This document shows, in pieces, positions 16,142 through 24,617 of a stretch of DNA of 36,404 nt. Numbering within the stretch: position 1 is the first letter of the stretch; every line of letters starts with the position of its first letter. The stretch spans positions 1 through 36,404 of the forward strand of contig JAYFRC010000064.1 of assembly GCA_034926415.1 (NCBI GenBank), in the 5' to 3' direction. The notes below the pieces were generated by a model. That model saw nothing but the letters and a program-made list of their open reading frames with translations, did no database searches and was not told where the DNA came from. Position numbers and translations under genes: made by a program. Origin of the DNA: JAYFRC01 sp034926415. GTDB lineage: Bacteria; Bacillota; Clostridia; Oscillospirales; Oscillospiraceae.

Positions 16142-16170
16142 TTGAAAAACGCGGGCAAATCTGCCATAAT
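16142..16170 (+). promoter_or_regulatory. Sigma-A promoter of asnA
   Basis: TTGAAA at 16142-16147 and CATAAT at 16165-16170 are separated by 17 bp. The leader before the asnA ATG is short (about 45 nt) and has no T-box, unlike the asnB leader. Confidence 0.6.
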
Positions 16171-16223
16171 ACATAAGGAATATCCACAAACTTCACAAAG
16201 AAGTTAAAACGAGGTCAAATATT

Positions 16224-17237
16224 ATGAATCATACATATACTCCCGACGGGTACAAGCCGATACTTAATCTTTACGAGACGCAGCTCGCTATAAGCATGGT
16301 CAAGCGCCTGTTCGCGGACAACCTCGGGGCGCAGCTTAACCTGCGCCGCGTCAGCGCGCCCCTTTTTCTCGAGGCGAAGACGGGACTAAACGACGACCTG
16401 AACGGCGTCGAGCGCCCTGTCGATTTCGATGTGCCCGCGACCGGCGGCAGCGCACAGGTGGTGCAGTCCCTGGCGAAGTGGAAGCGCATGGCGCTGTATA
16501 ATTACGGGTTTAAGCCCGACACCGGACTGCTGACGGACATGAACGCCATCCGCCGCGACGAGGAGCTCGACAATATTCACTCCATATACGTCGACCAGTG
16601 GGACTGGGAGCGCGTGATAACGCCCGAGGAGCGCAACCTAGATTTTCTCCGCTCTATCGTAAGCCAGATAGTTTTCTCGGTCTGCGAGACCGAAAAGACG
16701 TTGCGGGCACTGTTCCCGCAGCTCATGCTGCATCCCGCGATAAACCCGGTAATCACCTATATAACGGCGCAGCAACTCGAGGACAAATATCCCGACAAAA
16801 CGGCCAAAGAGCGTGAGAACGAGTTTTTGAGGGAGCACAAAACCGCTTTCATCATGCAGATAGGCGGAAAGCTCAGATCCGGCGCGCCGCACGACGGCCG
16901 CGCACCCGACTATGACGACTGGAAGATGAACGGCGACCTGCTTTTCTGGAACGACACGCTCGGCTGCTCGTTCGAGCTTTCGTCCATGGGCATCCGCGTC
17001 GATCCGGAGACGCTGGACAAACAGCTCCGCGAAGCAGGCTGCGACGACCGCAGGAACCTCCCGTTCCACAGGGCGCTGCTCAACGGCGAGCTCCCGCTTA
17101 CGATCGGCGGAGGCATCGGCCAGTCGCGGTTATGCATGCTTCTGCTCGGAAACGCCCACATCGGCGAGGTTCAGTCCTCAGTCTGGGACGACGAGACAAG
17201 GAAGATATGTAAAAATGCGGGCATACCTATACTTTAA
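16224..17237 (+). CDS. asnA: Aspartate-ammonia ligase (asparagine synthetase A)
   Basis: This 337-residue protein makes asparagine from aspartate, ammonia and ATP. It is a relative of class II aminoacyl-tRNA synthetases. Family blocks are clear: NLYETQLAI near 14-22, SAPLFLEAKTGLNDDLNGVERPV split around 44-66, KWKRMALYNYGF near 85-96, TDMNAIRRDEELDNIHSIYVDQWDWE across 104-130, WNDTLGCSFELSSMGIRV across 241-258, and GGGIGQSRLCMLLL near 304-317 with the motif 3 arginine. Length is normal (E. coli 330). A GAGG lies 9 nt before the ATG. It stands alone between two terminators. A second, unrelated asparagine synthetase lies at 21460-23046. Confidence 0.97.
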   Translation: MNHTYTPDGYKPILNLYETQLAISMVKRLFADNLGAQLNLRRVSAPLFLEAKTGLNDDLNGVERPVDFDVPATGGSAQVVQSLAKWKRMALYNYGFKPDTGLLTDMNAIRRDEELDNIHSIYVDQWDWERVITPEERNLDFLRSIVSQIVFSVCETEKTLRALFPQLMLHPAINPVITYITAQQLEDKYPDKTAKERENEFLREHKTAFIMQIGGKLRSGAPHDGRAPDYDDWKMNGDLLFWNDTLGCSFELSSMGIRVDPETLDKQLREAGCDDRRNLPFHRALLNGELPLTIGGGIGQSRLCMLLLGNAHIGEVQSSVWDDETRKICKNAGIPIL

Positions 17238-17318
17238 AACATTAATGATATGCAGCGGGACAACATATGCGGAAATCCATATCCGCCCGAAATCCGCTCC
17301 GTCTGAATGGGGTTAATC

Positions 17319-17347
17319 CAAGAGGGGCGCGAACGCCCCTCTTTTTT
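17319..17347 (+). terminator. Terminator of asnA
   Basis: A 9-bp GC-rich stem (17321-17329 with 17334-17342) closes a CGAA tetraloop and is followed by five T. It ends the asnA transcript about 80 bp after the stop. Confidence 0.88.
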
Positions 17348-17469
17348 CGCTTTAAGGGCAAAATCGGGAGAGAAACCGAAATCTTCTTTTTCTGTGCTTT
17401 TGGTAACTTTTTGTACGTACGGAAGGTTACCACAAACATACCGCCAACTGCCGAAAGGAGAAACGATAT

Positions 17470-18099
17470 ATGAGAACCGTTACAGCCGATGAAATGAAAA
17501 AAATTGAAAAGGCTGCGAACGACGGCGGCCTTTCCTATTACGACATGATGGAAAACGCCGGGACAGCCGCGGCGTCGGAGCTGATGCGCGCGAGGCCGTG
17601 CATAAAGAGCGTTGCCGTGTTTGCGGGTAAGGGCAATAATGGCGGCGACGCGTTTGTGCTCGCGCGGAAGCTGACGGAAAGAGGCGTTGCGGTCATGACG
17701 GTCCTCGCCGAGGGTGAGCCGGAGACTGATGATGCAAAGACAAATATTCAAAAGCTCCGCGCGCTGGGCGCGCCGGTCGTCTCGATGGCGGACGGCGATC
17801 CGCGGCTCGATATGTTTCTTCGTGGGGCGGAGGCGGCCGTGGACGGGGTTTACGGCACGGGATTTCATGGCGAGCTCCGCGAGAGCGGGCGCCGCGCGGC
17901 GGAGATGATAAACTCCGCGCCGCTCGTCGTTGCGCTCGATCTGCCGTCGGGCGTCGCGGCTGACACGGGAGAGGTAGCGGACGGCGCGGTCAAGGCCGAC
18001 CTGACGGTAACATTTCACGCCGCTAAGCCGTGCCATATCAGCGCGGCAACGCAGTGCGGACGCATTGTCGTGGCCGACATCGGGATAAAGGAGAAATAA
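17470..18099 (+). CDS. nnrE: NAD(P)H-hydrate epimerase
   Basis: This 209-residue YjeF N-terminal domain protein interconverts the R and S forms of hydrated NADH and NADPH, a metabolite-repair step. The phosphate loop GKGNNGGDAFVLAR lies at residues 53-66. Conserved GVYGTGFHGELRE and ALDLPSGVAADTGE follow, with the acidic residue of the active site in the latter, then VTFHAAKPCH. In many bacteria this domain is fused to the NAD(P)HX dehydratase. Here the protein stops at the end of the epimerase domain, so the dehydratase must be encoded elsewhere. The AAGGAG site stands 11-12 nt before the ATG. The gene ends 2 bp before ogt, so the two are co-transcribed. Confidence 0.93.
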   Translation: MRTVTADEMKKIEKAANDGGLSYYDMMENAGTAAASELMRARPCIKSVAVFAGKGNNGGDAFVLARKLTERGVAVMTVLAEGEPETDDAKTNIQKLRALGAPVVSMADGDPRLDMFLRGAEAAVDGVYGTGFHGELRESGRRAAEMINSAPLVVALDLPSGVAADTGEVADGAVKADLTVTFHAAKPCHISAATQCGRIVVADIGIKEK

Positions 18100-18101
18100 C
18101 A

Positions 18102-18608
18102 ATGTACGAATACAAATATGTTTCTGCGGTTGGACTGCTTGAGCTGCAAAGCGACGGAGAAGCGCTGACGGCGCTTTCGTTCCGACGCGCCCGCTGCGCC
18201 GAACGCGAGATGGAAGAAAATGGGAATGTAGCGGCATTCGCGGATGCGAAGCGATGGCTTGATATTTATTTTTCCGGGCGAAAGCCGGATTTCATTCCGG
18301 CAATAAAGCCCGCGGGGACGGAGTTTCAAAAACTCGTCTGGGGATATATTTCCGAAATACCATACGGCGGGATCGTGACATATGGAGCTCTCGCGGCGCG
18401 GGCGGCAACGGCGCTAGGCAAGGATAAGATGTCGGCGCAGGCTGTAGGGGGCGCGGTTGGGCGCAACCCGATGGGGATAATCATACCGTGTCACCGCGTC
18501 GTCGGAGCTGACGGCAGCCTTACGGGCTTTACTGGAGGTCTCCCGATAAAGAAAAAACTCCTCGCGCTCGAGGGCAACGATATGTCGCAATTCCATATGC
18601 CGAAATAA
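18102..18608 (+). CDS. ogt: Methylated-DNA-protein cysteine methyltransferase
   Basis: This 168-residue suicide enzyme takes the alkyl group from O6-alkylguanine in DNA. The active-site motif PCHRVVG lies at residues 129-135 with the acceptor Cys130. FQKLVWGYISEIPYGGIVTYG (73-95 in part) is the helix-turn-helix entry, and the asparagine hinge is RNP near 121. An N-terminal domain of about 70 residues is normal. I chose the ATG at 18102 because an AAAGGAG lies 8 nt upstream. A longer frame opening at 18030 would run through the end of nnrE. The gene follows nnrE by 2 bp and shares its terminator with the convergent MATE gene. Confidence 0.94.
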   Translation: MYEYKYVSAVGLLELQSDGEALTALSFRRARCAEREMEENGNVAAFADAKRWLDIYFSGRKPDFIPAIKPAGTEFQKLVWGYISEIPYGGIVTYGALAARAATALGKDKMSAQAVGGAVGRNPMGIIIPCHRVVGADGSLTGFTGGLPIKKKLLALEGNDMSQFHMPK

Positions 18609-18640
18609 AAAACAGGGCTGCCAAAGCAGCCCTGTTTTTT
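18609..18640. terminator. Bidirectional terminator between ogt and the MATE gene
   Basis: A perfect 13-bp stem (18609-18621 with 18626-18638) closes a CAAA loop with A and T runs on both sides. It begins directly at the ogt stop and ends at the stop of the convergent MATE gene. Confidence 0.9.
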
Positions 18641-20019
18641 CAGTTCGTTTTTTTGATGCCATGTGCGGAGAGCTGACGCTCGCGCCAGTGGCCAAACCTG
18701 TAATAGAGAATGAACAGCACTGAGCCCACGCCCCAGGTTATCGGGTAGCTCAGGCACAGCATGAAGAACTCGCGGTAGTGCGGAAGCACGAGGAAAAGCC
18801 ACGCGAGCCGCAGCACGCAAATGCTCAGGCACGTTATTATCATAGGAACTATAACGTCGCCCGTGCCGCGTATCGCGTCCGCGCAGACCTCTATTCCGAG
18901 AAACAGAACGTACGAAGGCACAAGTATGCGCATCATTGAGACGCCTATGCTGACGACGGCGGTATCGGCCGTGAATATGCCGAAGAGCTGACGGCCGAAC
19001 AGCAGGAGCATCGAGCCGTACACGCCGGTAATTATCAGCCCTATGAGCAGCGCGGAGCGCACGCCTTTTTTCATGCGGTCCATCTTGCCTGCGCCGAAGT
19101 TCTGGCTTGAAAACGTCGTCAGCGACATACCGAGCGAGTTGATAGACATCCAGTATATAAAGTCGAGCTTGCCGTATACAGCCCACGCCGCAATGGTCGC
19201 GGTGGAGAAATAGTTGACGCCGGCCTGAATAAAGACGTTGGTGATGCTGTACATCGAGGACTGGAGAGCAGCAGGTATGCCGACCTTGAGTATTCTTCCG
19301 GCGATGCGCCAGTCGGGGCGAAGGCGGCTTAAGTACAGGCGCACCGCGCCGCGGCTTGGACGTGACAGCGACCAGAGCACGAGGACGGCGCTCAGAAACT
19401 GCGATATGACGGTAGCCGCGGCGACGCCGGCCACGCCGAGCCGGAACGCGACGACAAAAAGCAGGTCGAGCGCTATGTTGCACACGCAGGCCGCCGCGAG
19501 AAACCATACGGGACGTGTTGAATCGCCGACGGCGCGGAGTATACCTGTGCCCATGTTGAAGATTGCGTTAGGTATCATACCAATGCAGAAAACGCGGAGA
19601 TAGAGTACCGACAGGCCTATTATTTCGTCCGGAGTGTCCATAGCCAAAAGCACATACGGAGCGGAAAAATAGCCTATGAAAGTGAACAGGAGTCCGGCAA
19701 GCACGGACAGTATGAGCGCCGTGTGTGCGCCGCGGCCCATGAGCTCGTTTTCATGCGCGCCGAAGAACTGTGCGATGATTATCGTCGCGCCGCTGGAAAG
19801 GCCGGTAAAAAAGCCGATGAGCAGGTCTATGAACGCGGCGGTGTCGCCGACGGCGGCGAGCGCCGCCGTGCCGACGAGCCTGCCTACGATTATTGTGTCC
19901 ACCGTGTTGTAGAGCTGTTGAAAAAACACTCCGCACCAGATGGGTATAAAAAAGAGCAGAAGCTGTTTCCATATCACGCCCTGCGTTAGGTCAAGCTCCC
20001 GCGAGCGCAGTATGGACAT
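18640..20019 (-). CDS. MATE family efflux transporter
   Basis: This 459-residue polytopic membrane protein of about 12 helices matches the MATE (NorM/DinF-like) family, which exports drugs or metabolites in exchange for Na+ or H+. The two homologous halves are visible: the first opens with LTQGVIWKQLLLFFIPIWCGVFFQQLYNTVD and has IIAQFFGAHE; the second opens near RILKVGIPAALQSSMYS and has SSQNFGAGK. AxGxxxA-type motifs typical of MATE helices 1 and 7 fit this. The substrate cannot be told from sequence. A GAGGGGA lies 7 nt before the ATG. A TTGCGT/TATAAT promoter stands about 75 bp upstream. A second MATE transporter sits at 32237-33616. The two are not close copies. Confidence 0.93.
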   Translation of the reverse strand: MSILRSRELDLTQGVIWKQLLLFFIPIWCGVFFQQLYNTVDTIIVGRLVGTAALAAVGDTAAFIDLLIGFFTGLSSGATIIIAQFFGAHENELMGRGAHTALILSVLAGLLFTFIGYFSAPYVLLAMDTPDEIIGLSVLYLRVFCIGMIPNAIFNMGTGILRAVGDSTRPVWFLAAACVCNIALDLLFVVAFRLGVAGVAAATVISQFLSAVLVLWSLSRPSRGAVRLYLSRLRPDWRIAGRILKVGIPAALQSSMYSITNVFIQAGVNYFSTATIAAWAVYGKLDFIYWMSINSLGMSLTTFSSQNFGAGKMDRMKKGVRSALLIGLIITGVYGSMLLLFGRQLFGIFTADTAVVSIGVSMMRILVPSYVLFLGIEVCADAIRGTGDVIVPMIITCLSICVLRLAWLFLVLPHYREFFMLCLSYPITWGVGSVLFILYYRFGHWRERQLSAHGIKKTN

Positions 20020-20090
20020 ACGGCTTCCCCTCGCTTCAAAAGTTTGTAATTTTGTAATTTTTTGTCTTAGACGTTTTGCGCTAAAAAGAC

Positions 20091-20119
20091 ATTATATATC
20101 GCATATAAACAAAACGCAA
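20091..20119 (-). promoter_or_regulatory. Sigma-A promoter of the first MATE gene
   Basis: On the minus strand TTGCGT (20119 to 20114) and TATAAT (20096 to 20091) are spaced by 17 bp. The leader before the ATG is about 65 nt. Confidence 0.7.
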
Positions 20120-20311
20120 CGACAAAATTCAGCAAAATAACGAAAGGCCGGGCGCGGCCGCGCGGTCCGAATGATCATGCACGACGCTTATAAGATTATC
20201 AGATGTATATGCCGCTCATATTGACCTCAGATTAACACGCCTTCTGCTGACGGCCACAATATTTTTATCATAAGAACGTATCGGCGAAACCCGCGATGTT
20301 GCCGCGCAAAT

Positions 20312-20343
20312 AAAACGCCCTCCGGAGAAATATCCGGAGGGGC
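20312..20343 (-). terminator. Terminator of proC
   Basis: A 9-bp stem (20318-20326 with 20333-20341) lies 20 bp after the proC stop. The minus strand continues as GCGTTTTATTT, giving a U-rich tail. Confidence 0.8.
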
Positions 20344-20361
20344 TGAGAAAAACGGAGCAGA

Positions 20362-21174
20362 TTATTTTTTGCCGAGATATACGGTTTTGCCGTAAGCTTC
20401 GAGCACGGCATCTATGGCGGCGGCGCGGAAGCCGCTTTCTTCAAGCGCGCGGACGCCCGCTATCGTGCTCCCGCCGGGACTGCACACTGCGTCCTTGAGC
20501 TGAGCGGGGTGCTTCCCGCTCTCGAGCGCGAGCTTGGCGGAGCCGAAGACCGTCTGCGCGGCATAGAGCAGCGCTTTGTCCCGGGGCAGACCGCACTCGA
20601 CCGCGCCGTCGGACAGCGCCTCAATGAAGAGGTCGACGAATGCGGGGCCGCAGCCGGAGACCGCGCAGGCGGCGTCTATCAGCTTCTCGTCGAGCTGGTC
20701 GAGTATTCCGGCCGTCGCCATGGAAGCGAGGAAGCCGGACACGGCTTTTTTGGAAACGTTGTCGGAAAAAGCATAGAGTATCATACCCGCGCCGACAGAT
20801 GCGGGCGTGTTCGGCATGATGCGGATGACGGGAGCGTCAAAGCCTAGCGCGGCGCGCACGGTTTCGATAGACTGTCCTGCAGCCATGGAGACGACGGTGT
20901 ATTTTCCGGCGCGGCCTTTGAGCGCCTTTGAGATGCCGCCGAGCATGGAGCCGAGCACCTGCGGTTTGACGCCGAGAAAAATGTAATCGCAGGAAAGCGC
21001 GATGCTTTCATTGTCCGAGACCCCGGCGCCTATGGAAGACGCGAGGGCTTTCGCCTTGTCTCCGTCGTGGTCGGAAACGACGACGTTTTTCCCGCCCACA
21101 GCTTTCGCCGCAGCAGCGGCAAGGGCGCCGCCCATGTTACCGGCGCCGATGAAGCCATATTTATAATTAGCCAT
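20362..21174 (-). CDS. proC: Pyrroline-5-carboxylate reductase
   Basis: This 270-residue enzyme carries out the last step of proline synthesis, NAD(P)H reduction of pyrroline-5-carboxylate. The Rossmann loop FIGAGNMGGA starts at residue 8 with GxGNMG at 10-15. FLGVKPQVL near 71-79, IRIMPNTPASVGAGM near 117-131, and the C-terminal domain with SGCGPAFVDLFIEALSDGAV (about 168-187) and SPGGSTIAGVRALEESGFR (about 233-251) complete the family signature. Length is normal. AGAGG stands about 9 nt before the ATG. It is monocistronic, with its own promoter and terminator. Confidence 0.96.
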   Translation of the reverse strand: MANYKYGFIGAGNMGGALAAAAAKAVGGKNVVVSDHDGDKAKALASSIGAGVSDNESIALSCDYIFLGVKPQVLGSMLGGISKALKGRAGKYTVVSMAAGQSIETVRAALGFDAPVIRIMPNTPASVGAGMILYAFSDNVSKKAVSGFLASMATAGILDQLDEKLIDAACAVSGCGPAFVDLFIEALSDGAVECGLPRDKALLYAAQTVFGSAKLALESGKHPAQLKDAVCSPGGSTIAGVRALEESGFRAAAIDAVLEAYGKTVYLGKK

Positions 21175-21205
21175 GATAATGACCTCTTTTCATTTAAGTT
21201 GGTAT

Positions 21206-21235
21206 ATTATAACATTTTTCCGGTAAAATACGCAA
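21206..21235 (-). promoter_or_regulatory. Promoter of proC
   Basis: On the minus strand TATAAT (21211 to 21206) is preceded by an extended -10 TG and by TTGCGT 18 bp upstream (21235 to 21230). The leader would be about 30 nt. Confidence 0.65.
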
Positions 21236-21365
21236 CACGGATGTTTTCCGCACCGCTCTGCCGCAGGGGGGGGATTCCCTTCATGTGTACGGATATTTTT
21301 TCTTTTTTGAAAAGCCGCCGAAAAAACAAGGGCGAAAGCACTTGTATCCTGCGTTTGTAAAGTTC

Positions 21366-21404
21366 TGCGCTGCGGGGGAAAACATAGTTTGCCCCCGCAG
21401 CGCA
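21366..21404. terminator. Large hairpin downstream of asnB
   Basis: A perfect 13-bp GC-rich stem (21366-21378 with 21392-21404) with a 13-nt loop lies 55 bp after the asnB stop. No T-run follows on either strand. It may terminate weakly or protect the 3' end of the mRNA. Confidence 0.45.
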
Positions 21405-21459
21405 TTGCTGACAGGATACCGTCAGATGACTCCGTTCCCGCCGCGGCGGGAAACAAAGC

Positions 21460-23046
21460 TCACTTCCCGCTGTCGCCGTAGTTTGACAAAACTCTGGCGC
21501 TGGGGTCGTCCACGCGGCAGCCTTCCCATGCGGCGTTGGGCATCCAGAACGCGGTTATCATGTGGCTCTGGTTCGGATAGTATTTTTCAAACAGCTCACG
21601 ATAGAGAAGGCTCTCTTTGGTGAACGGGCGCGCGTGTGTATACTTCATGCGCTTTTCCTCAAACTCCGCGTCGGTATAGGAGCTCTCGGCGTACTCCTTG
21701 ATGTAATCGACCATCGAGTGCCCGACGGCATCGGAAAACGCGGCCTTCTCGCGCCAGAGTATGCTCTCCGGCAGCCACTCTCCGTCGGCAAACGCCTTGC
21801 GGAGCAGGTACTTGCCCTTACCGTAGGCGTTCATTTTTTTCGCGGGGTCTATCGCCATTACGTAGCGCACGAAATCGAGATCGCCGAAAGGCACGCGCGC
21901 CTCAAGCGAGTTGACGGAAATGCAGCGATCGGCGCGGAGCACGTCGTACATATAAAGCTCGCGCACGCGGGTCTGCGCTTCCCACTGGAACGATTCGGCA
22001 TCCGGCGCAAAATCGGTGTACTTGTAACCGAAAAGCTCGTCGCTTATCTCGCCGGTAAGCAGCACGCGGACGTCGGACTGCTCATGTATTGCCTTGCAGA
22101 TGAGGTACATGCCCATCGAAGCGCGTATCGTCGTTATGTCGAAGGTACCGAGCAGGGCGACGACATCTTCAAGGCTTTTCAACACGATGTCTTTGTCGAT
22201 AATTATTTCGTGGTGATTGCTGTGAAGATATTCCGCAACGTCCTTCGCGTATTTGAGGTCTATCGCGTCCTCGCTCATGCCGATGGCGAAGGTCTCTATC
22301 GGCTTTTGAAGCTTTTTCGCGGCGATGGCGCATACGAGCGAGGAGTCAAGTCCGCCCGAGAGCAGGAAGCCGACTGGCGTGTCGGAGTCGAGACGCTTGT
22401 CGACGCCCGAGATGAGCTTTTCACGTATGTTTTTGAGAATGTCGTCCATATTGTCGTGGCAAACGGTCTTGACCTCAGCGATGTCGTCGTATTTGACGAA
22501 GCGTCCCTCGCAGTAAAACGAGCCGATTGGAAACGGGAATATTTCGGTGCAGAGGCCGACGAGGTTCTTGGCCTCGCTCGCAAAGGCGATGTTTCCGCTT
22601 TCGGAATAGCCGTAAAACAGCGGGCGGATGCCTATCTGGTCGCGCGCGGCGACGAGCCGCTTTTCCTTTGCGTCGTAGAGTATCATCGCGAACTCCGCGT
22701 CCATGTGGGAGAACATATCGAGCCCGTACTCATAGTACAGCGGAAGCAGTATCTCGCAGTCGCTGTCACTTTTAAATGTATAGCCTTTTGCGATAAGCTC
22801 GTCCTTCTGCTTCCGAAAGCCGTATAGCTCTCCGTTGCAGACGACGCAGTCGCCCGGTTCGCGCACGAAGGGCTGCATGCCCTCGTCCGTGAGTCCCATT
22901 ATCGCCAGTCGGCCAAACCCCATCAAACCGAACCCGGCGCGTATAACGCGGTGGTCGTCAGGCCCCCTTGAGGCGGCCTTGAGAAGATGTTCCTCGAATT
23001 TTTCAATCGGCAGGTCAAAGCCTGCATAGCCCATTACACAGCACAT
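21460..23046 (-). CDS. asnB: Glutamine-hydrolysing asparagine synthetase (AsnB type)
   Basis: This 528-residue protein has two domains. The class II glutamine amidotransferase domain (about 1-200) starts with the nucleophile Cys2 (MCCVMGY) and has FGRLAI, NGELYG near 71-76 and SDSDCE near 93-98. The AMP-forming synthetase domain has SGGLDSS at 230-236 and LLTGEISDELFGYKYTD around 340-360. It makes asparagine from aspartate and glutamine. The start at ATG 23046 is fixed by Cys2 and by an AGAGG upstream. The frame runs open further, to 23139, but into the terminator of the T-box leader. Regulation by uncharged tRNA(Asn) is predicted from that leader. The context supports free asparagine synthesis, not asparagine-containing natural products. 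Confidence 0.93.
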   Translation of the reverse strand: MCCVMGYAGFDLPIEKFEEHLLKAASRGPDDHRVIRAGFGLMGFGRLAIMGLTDEGMQPFVREPGDCVVCNGELYGFRKQKDELIAKGYTFKSDSDCEILLPLYYEYGLDMFSHMDAEFAMILYDAKEKRLVAARDQIGIRPLFYGYSESGNIAFASEAKNLVGLCTEIFPFPIGSFYCEGRFVKYDDIAEVKTVCHDNMDDILKNIREKLISGVDKRLDSDTPVGFLLSGGLDSSLVCAIAAKKLQKPIETFAIGMSEDAIDLKYAKDVAEYLHSNHHEIIIDKDIVLKSLEDVVALLGTFDITTIRASMGMYLICKAIHEQSDVRVLLTGEISDELFGYKYTDFAPDAESFQWEAQTRVRELYMYDVLRADRCISVNSLEARVPFGDLDFVRYVMAIDPAKKMNAYGKGKYLLRKAFADGEWLPESILWREKAAFSDAVGHSMVDYIKEYAESSYTDAEFEEKRMKYTHARPFTKESLLYRELFEKYYPNQSHMITAFWMPNAAWEGCRVDDPSARVLSNYGDSGK

Positions 23047-23112
23047 AATTTGGTACCTCTCTTTTTTTATTTGAGATTCTGCGGATATCCCCTTTGCTTG
23101 CAAAAAAGGATA

Positions 23113-23392
23113 TAAAAAAAGACAGCGTTCATCCTTCATTAGGACGAATAGCTGTCATTATCCGCGGTACCACCTAAATTATCCGCGCGTCTTTGCACGG
23201 ACCACTTTTACGCTCAACCTAAGCGCTGTCCCGATAACGCCGGGACTCTCGCGGCTTTCCTACTTGCGGTGGCTTTCAGATCGCGGCTCACGGGTGTTCT
23301 TTCACGCGTCTTGTCCGCGGGGCTTGCACTCTCCCCCGCTCGCTTTGGACGAGTATTCCGCGGTACTTTTCCCGTTCATTGCCTTTGGATGA
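23113..23392 (-). promoter_or_regulatory. T-box leader (Asn) of asnB
   Basis: On the minus strand the leader carries the T-box core AGGTGGTACCGCGG (23175 to 23162) just upstream of a terminator. In Stem I the base pairs ACGGG (23375-23371) with CCCGT (23294-23290). The AGTA of the specifier-loop motif is at 23367-23364. The GC-rich distal arm with GAGAGTGCAA is around 23319-23336. The 3' side of the specifier loop reads GAACACC, so the specifier is AAC (23298-23296) followed by A: asparagine. Uncharged tRNA(Asn) binding should favour the antiterminator and allow asnB transcription. Confidence 0.88.
23114..23156 (-). terminator. T-box regulated terminator
   Basis: On the minus strand GACAGC (23156-23151) pairs with GCTGTC (23126-23121), with more pairing inside around a CGTCC/GGATG arm, and seven T follow. 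The CGTCC arm can instead pair with the T-box core to form the antiterminator. Confidence 0.85.
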
Positions 23393-23397
23393 AAGTT

Positions 23398-23426
23398 ATG
23401 ATAACACGTGCTTTTTTTAATGTCAA
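23398..23426 (-). promoter_or_regulatory. Sigma-A promoter of the asnB T-box transcript
   Basis: On the minus strand a perfect TTGACA (23426 to 23421) is followed 17 bp later by TATCAT (23403 to 23398). Transcription should begin near 23391, just before Stem I. Confidence 0.85.
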
Positions 23427-23532
23427 CAAAAAAATACAAAATAATATACAAACTAGAGAGCCCCCGCCGGGCGCTGTGTACCTGACGGGGGATCCCAACC
23501 CAAAAAAGCAAAAACCTAAATAAGGTAAAGAC

Positions 23533-24393
23533 TTATTTTTTCTCGATGCCGAGCATCTTGCGGGCGTCGTCGGGGGTAGCCGGCTCACAGCCGAACTCTT
23601 TGATTATGCGCGCGGCGCGCTGGACTAGCATCTCGTTGTTGGCGGGCATGCCTGCGGAATAGAAACCGGTGTCCTCAAGGCCGACGCGGATGCCGCCGCC
23701 GAGGGCGATCGCCGTAAAAATGCAGGGCAGGTTGCCTTTGGAGGTCCCGAAGCCTGACCAGGTGGAGCCCGGGAACATCTCCTTGCGGTAGGACTCGAGC
23801 TCAAAAACGCCCTTGGGCGTCGCGGGCAGTCCGCCCTGAACGCCGAGAACGTACTGGAAATGCGGGTTGCCGGGGAACAGGCCGCGGTCGGTATACCACT
23901 TTACGACGCCGAACATTCCGGGATTGAATATCTCGACCTCGGGCTTGCAGTTGTGGTCGATACAGGCTTTGCTCAGTTTGTCCAGGAAAGCGGGAGGATT
24001 CTGGAACGCCCAGGGGTTATCGTTCATCCAGTTGAAGCAAGCCGCGTCGTAAGAGCACATCTCGGGATTCAGCTCGACGACAGGAGCGATGCGCTCGTCA
24101 AAATATTTTTCTTCAATGGAACTGTTGGCTACTTTGGTGCCGGTAGTTGTCATGTTGATGATAATGTCGCATCTTTCCTTGATGAGCCGCTGAGACTCGC
24201 GGAACATATTGATGTCGCTGCAAGCTTCGTCATTTGCATTGCGCATGTGCAAATGGACGATGGCCGCGCCGGCCTTCCAGCATTTGTAGGCGTCCTCCGC
24301 TATCTCCTCGGGAGTGACGGGGACCGCCGGGTTGACCTTCTTGGGTGAAAACGTACCCGTAAGCGCAACGGTGATAATCCTTTTCTCTGCCAT
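23533..24393 (-). CDS. BKACE-family beta-keto acid cleavage enzyme
   Basis: This 286-residue protein belongs to the BKACE family (DUF849), zinc-dependent TIM barrels that cleave a beta-keto acid with acetyl-CoA to give acetoacetate and a CoA ester. The founding member, Kce, acts on 3-keto-5-aminohexanoate in lysine fermentation. The zinc motif HLHMRN is at residues 47-52. PEMCSYD, EVEIFNPGM, LGVQGGLPAT and GGGIRVGLEDTGFY are conserved blocks lining the active site. No other lysine-fermentation gene (lysine aminomutases, kdd, kal) is nearby, so the substrate is open. It is divergently transcribed from a LysR regulator that probably controls it. An AAAGGG stands about 12 nt before the ATG. Confidence 0.85.
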   Translation of the reverse strand: MAEKRIITVALTGTFSPKKVNPAVPVTPEEIAEDAYKCWKAGAAIVHLHMRNANDEACSDINMFRESQRLIKERCDIIINMTTTGTKVANSSIEEKYFDERIAPVVELNPEMCSYDAACFNWMNDNPWAFQNPPAFLDKLSKACIDHNCKPEVEIFNPGMFGVVKWYTDRGLFPGNPHFQYVLGVQGGLPATPKGVFELESYRKEMFPGSTWSGFGTSKGNLPCIFTAIALGGGIRVGLEDTGFYSAGMPANNEMLVQRAARIIKEFGCEPATPDDARKMLGIEKK

Positions 24394-24508
24394 TGTTGAT
24401 CAGACCCTTTCTTTTCAATATTATTGGTGTCGGGCACCGGAATACTTACAGCTGATATTATTATCTTGACACAAAAAAAGAAAAAACGGAAGCGACCTGA
24501 TTTTGCGA

Positions 24509-24537
24509 TGTACATACCGAAAAAAAGGGTATATAAT
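24509..24537 (+). promoter_or_regulatory. Promoter of the LysR gene
   Basis: TGTACA at 24509-24514 and TATAAT at 24532-24537 are spaced by 17 bp. The 224-bp gap between the divergent BKACE and LysR genes would also hold the BKACE promoter and LysR operators. I could not place these with confidence. Confidence 0.55.
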
Positions 24538-24617
24538 GATGTATAAAGAAAATGCAATACAATGAGCAAAATGACGAAAAGCGCGTAATATATGCGCAGT
24601 GTGGGGGAGAAACAGGA

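Larger units (their letters stand above)
20020..20361. other. Intergenic stretch between MATE and proC
   Basis: This 342-base stretch holds the MATE promoter at 20091-20119 and the proC terminator at 20312-20343. In the middle (about 20130-20310) there is a GC-rich palindrome at 20146-20165 and otherwise nothing I can interpret. No open frame, tRNA-like fold or known riboswitch was seen. Confidence 0.6.

Noticed and set aside
17402..17431. Inverted repeat with a GTACGTAC core upstream of nnrE as an operator
   Set aside because: Only a 6-bp arm pair with a long spacer, and no regulator gene nearby. Too weak to call.
21562..22827. 421-codon plus-strand frame opposite asnB
   Set aside because: Shadow of asnB, whose catalytic motifs are intact. 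The shadow has repetitive composition and no recognisable domain.
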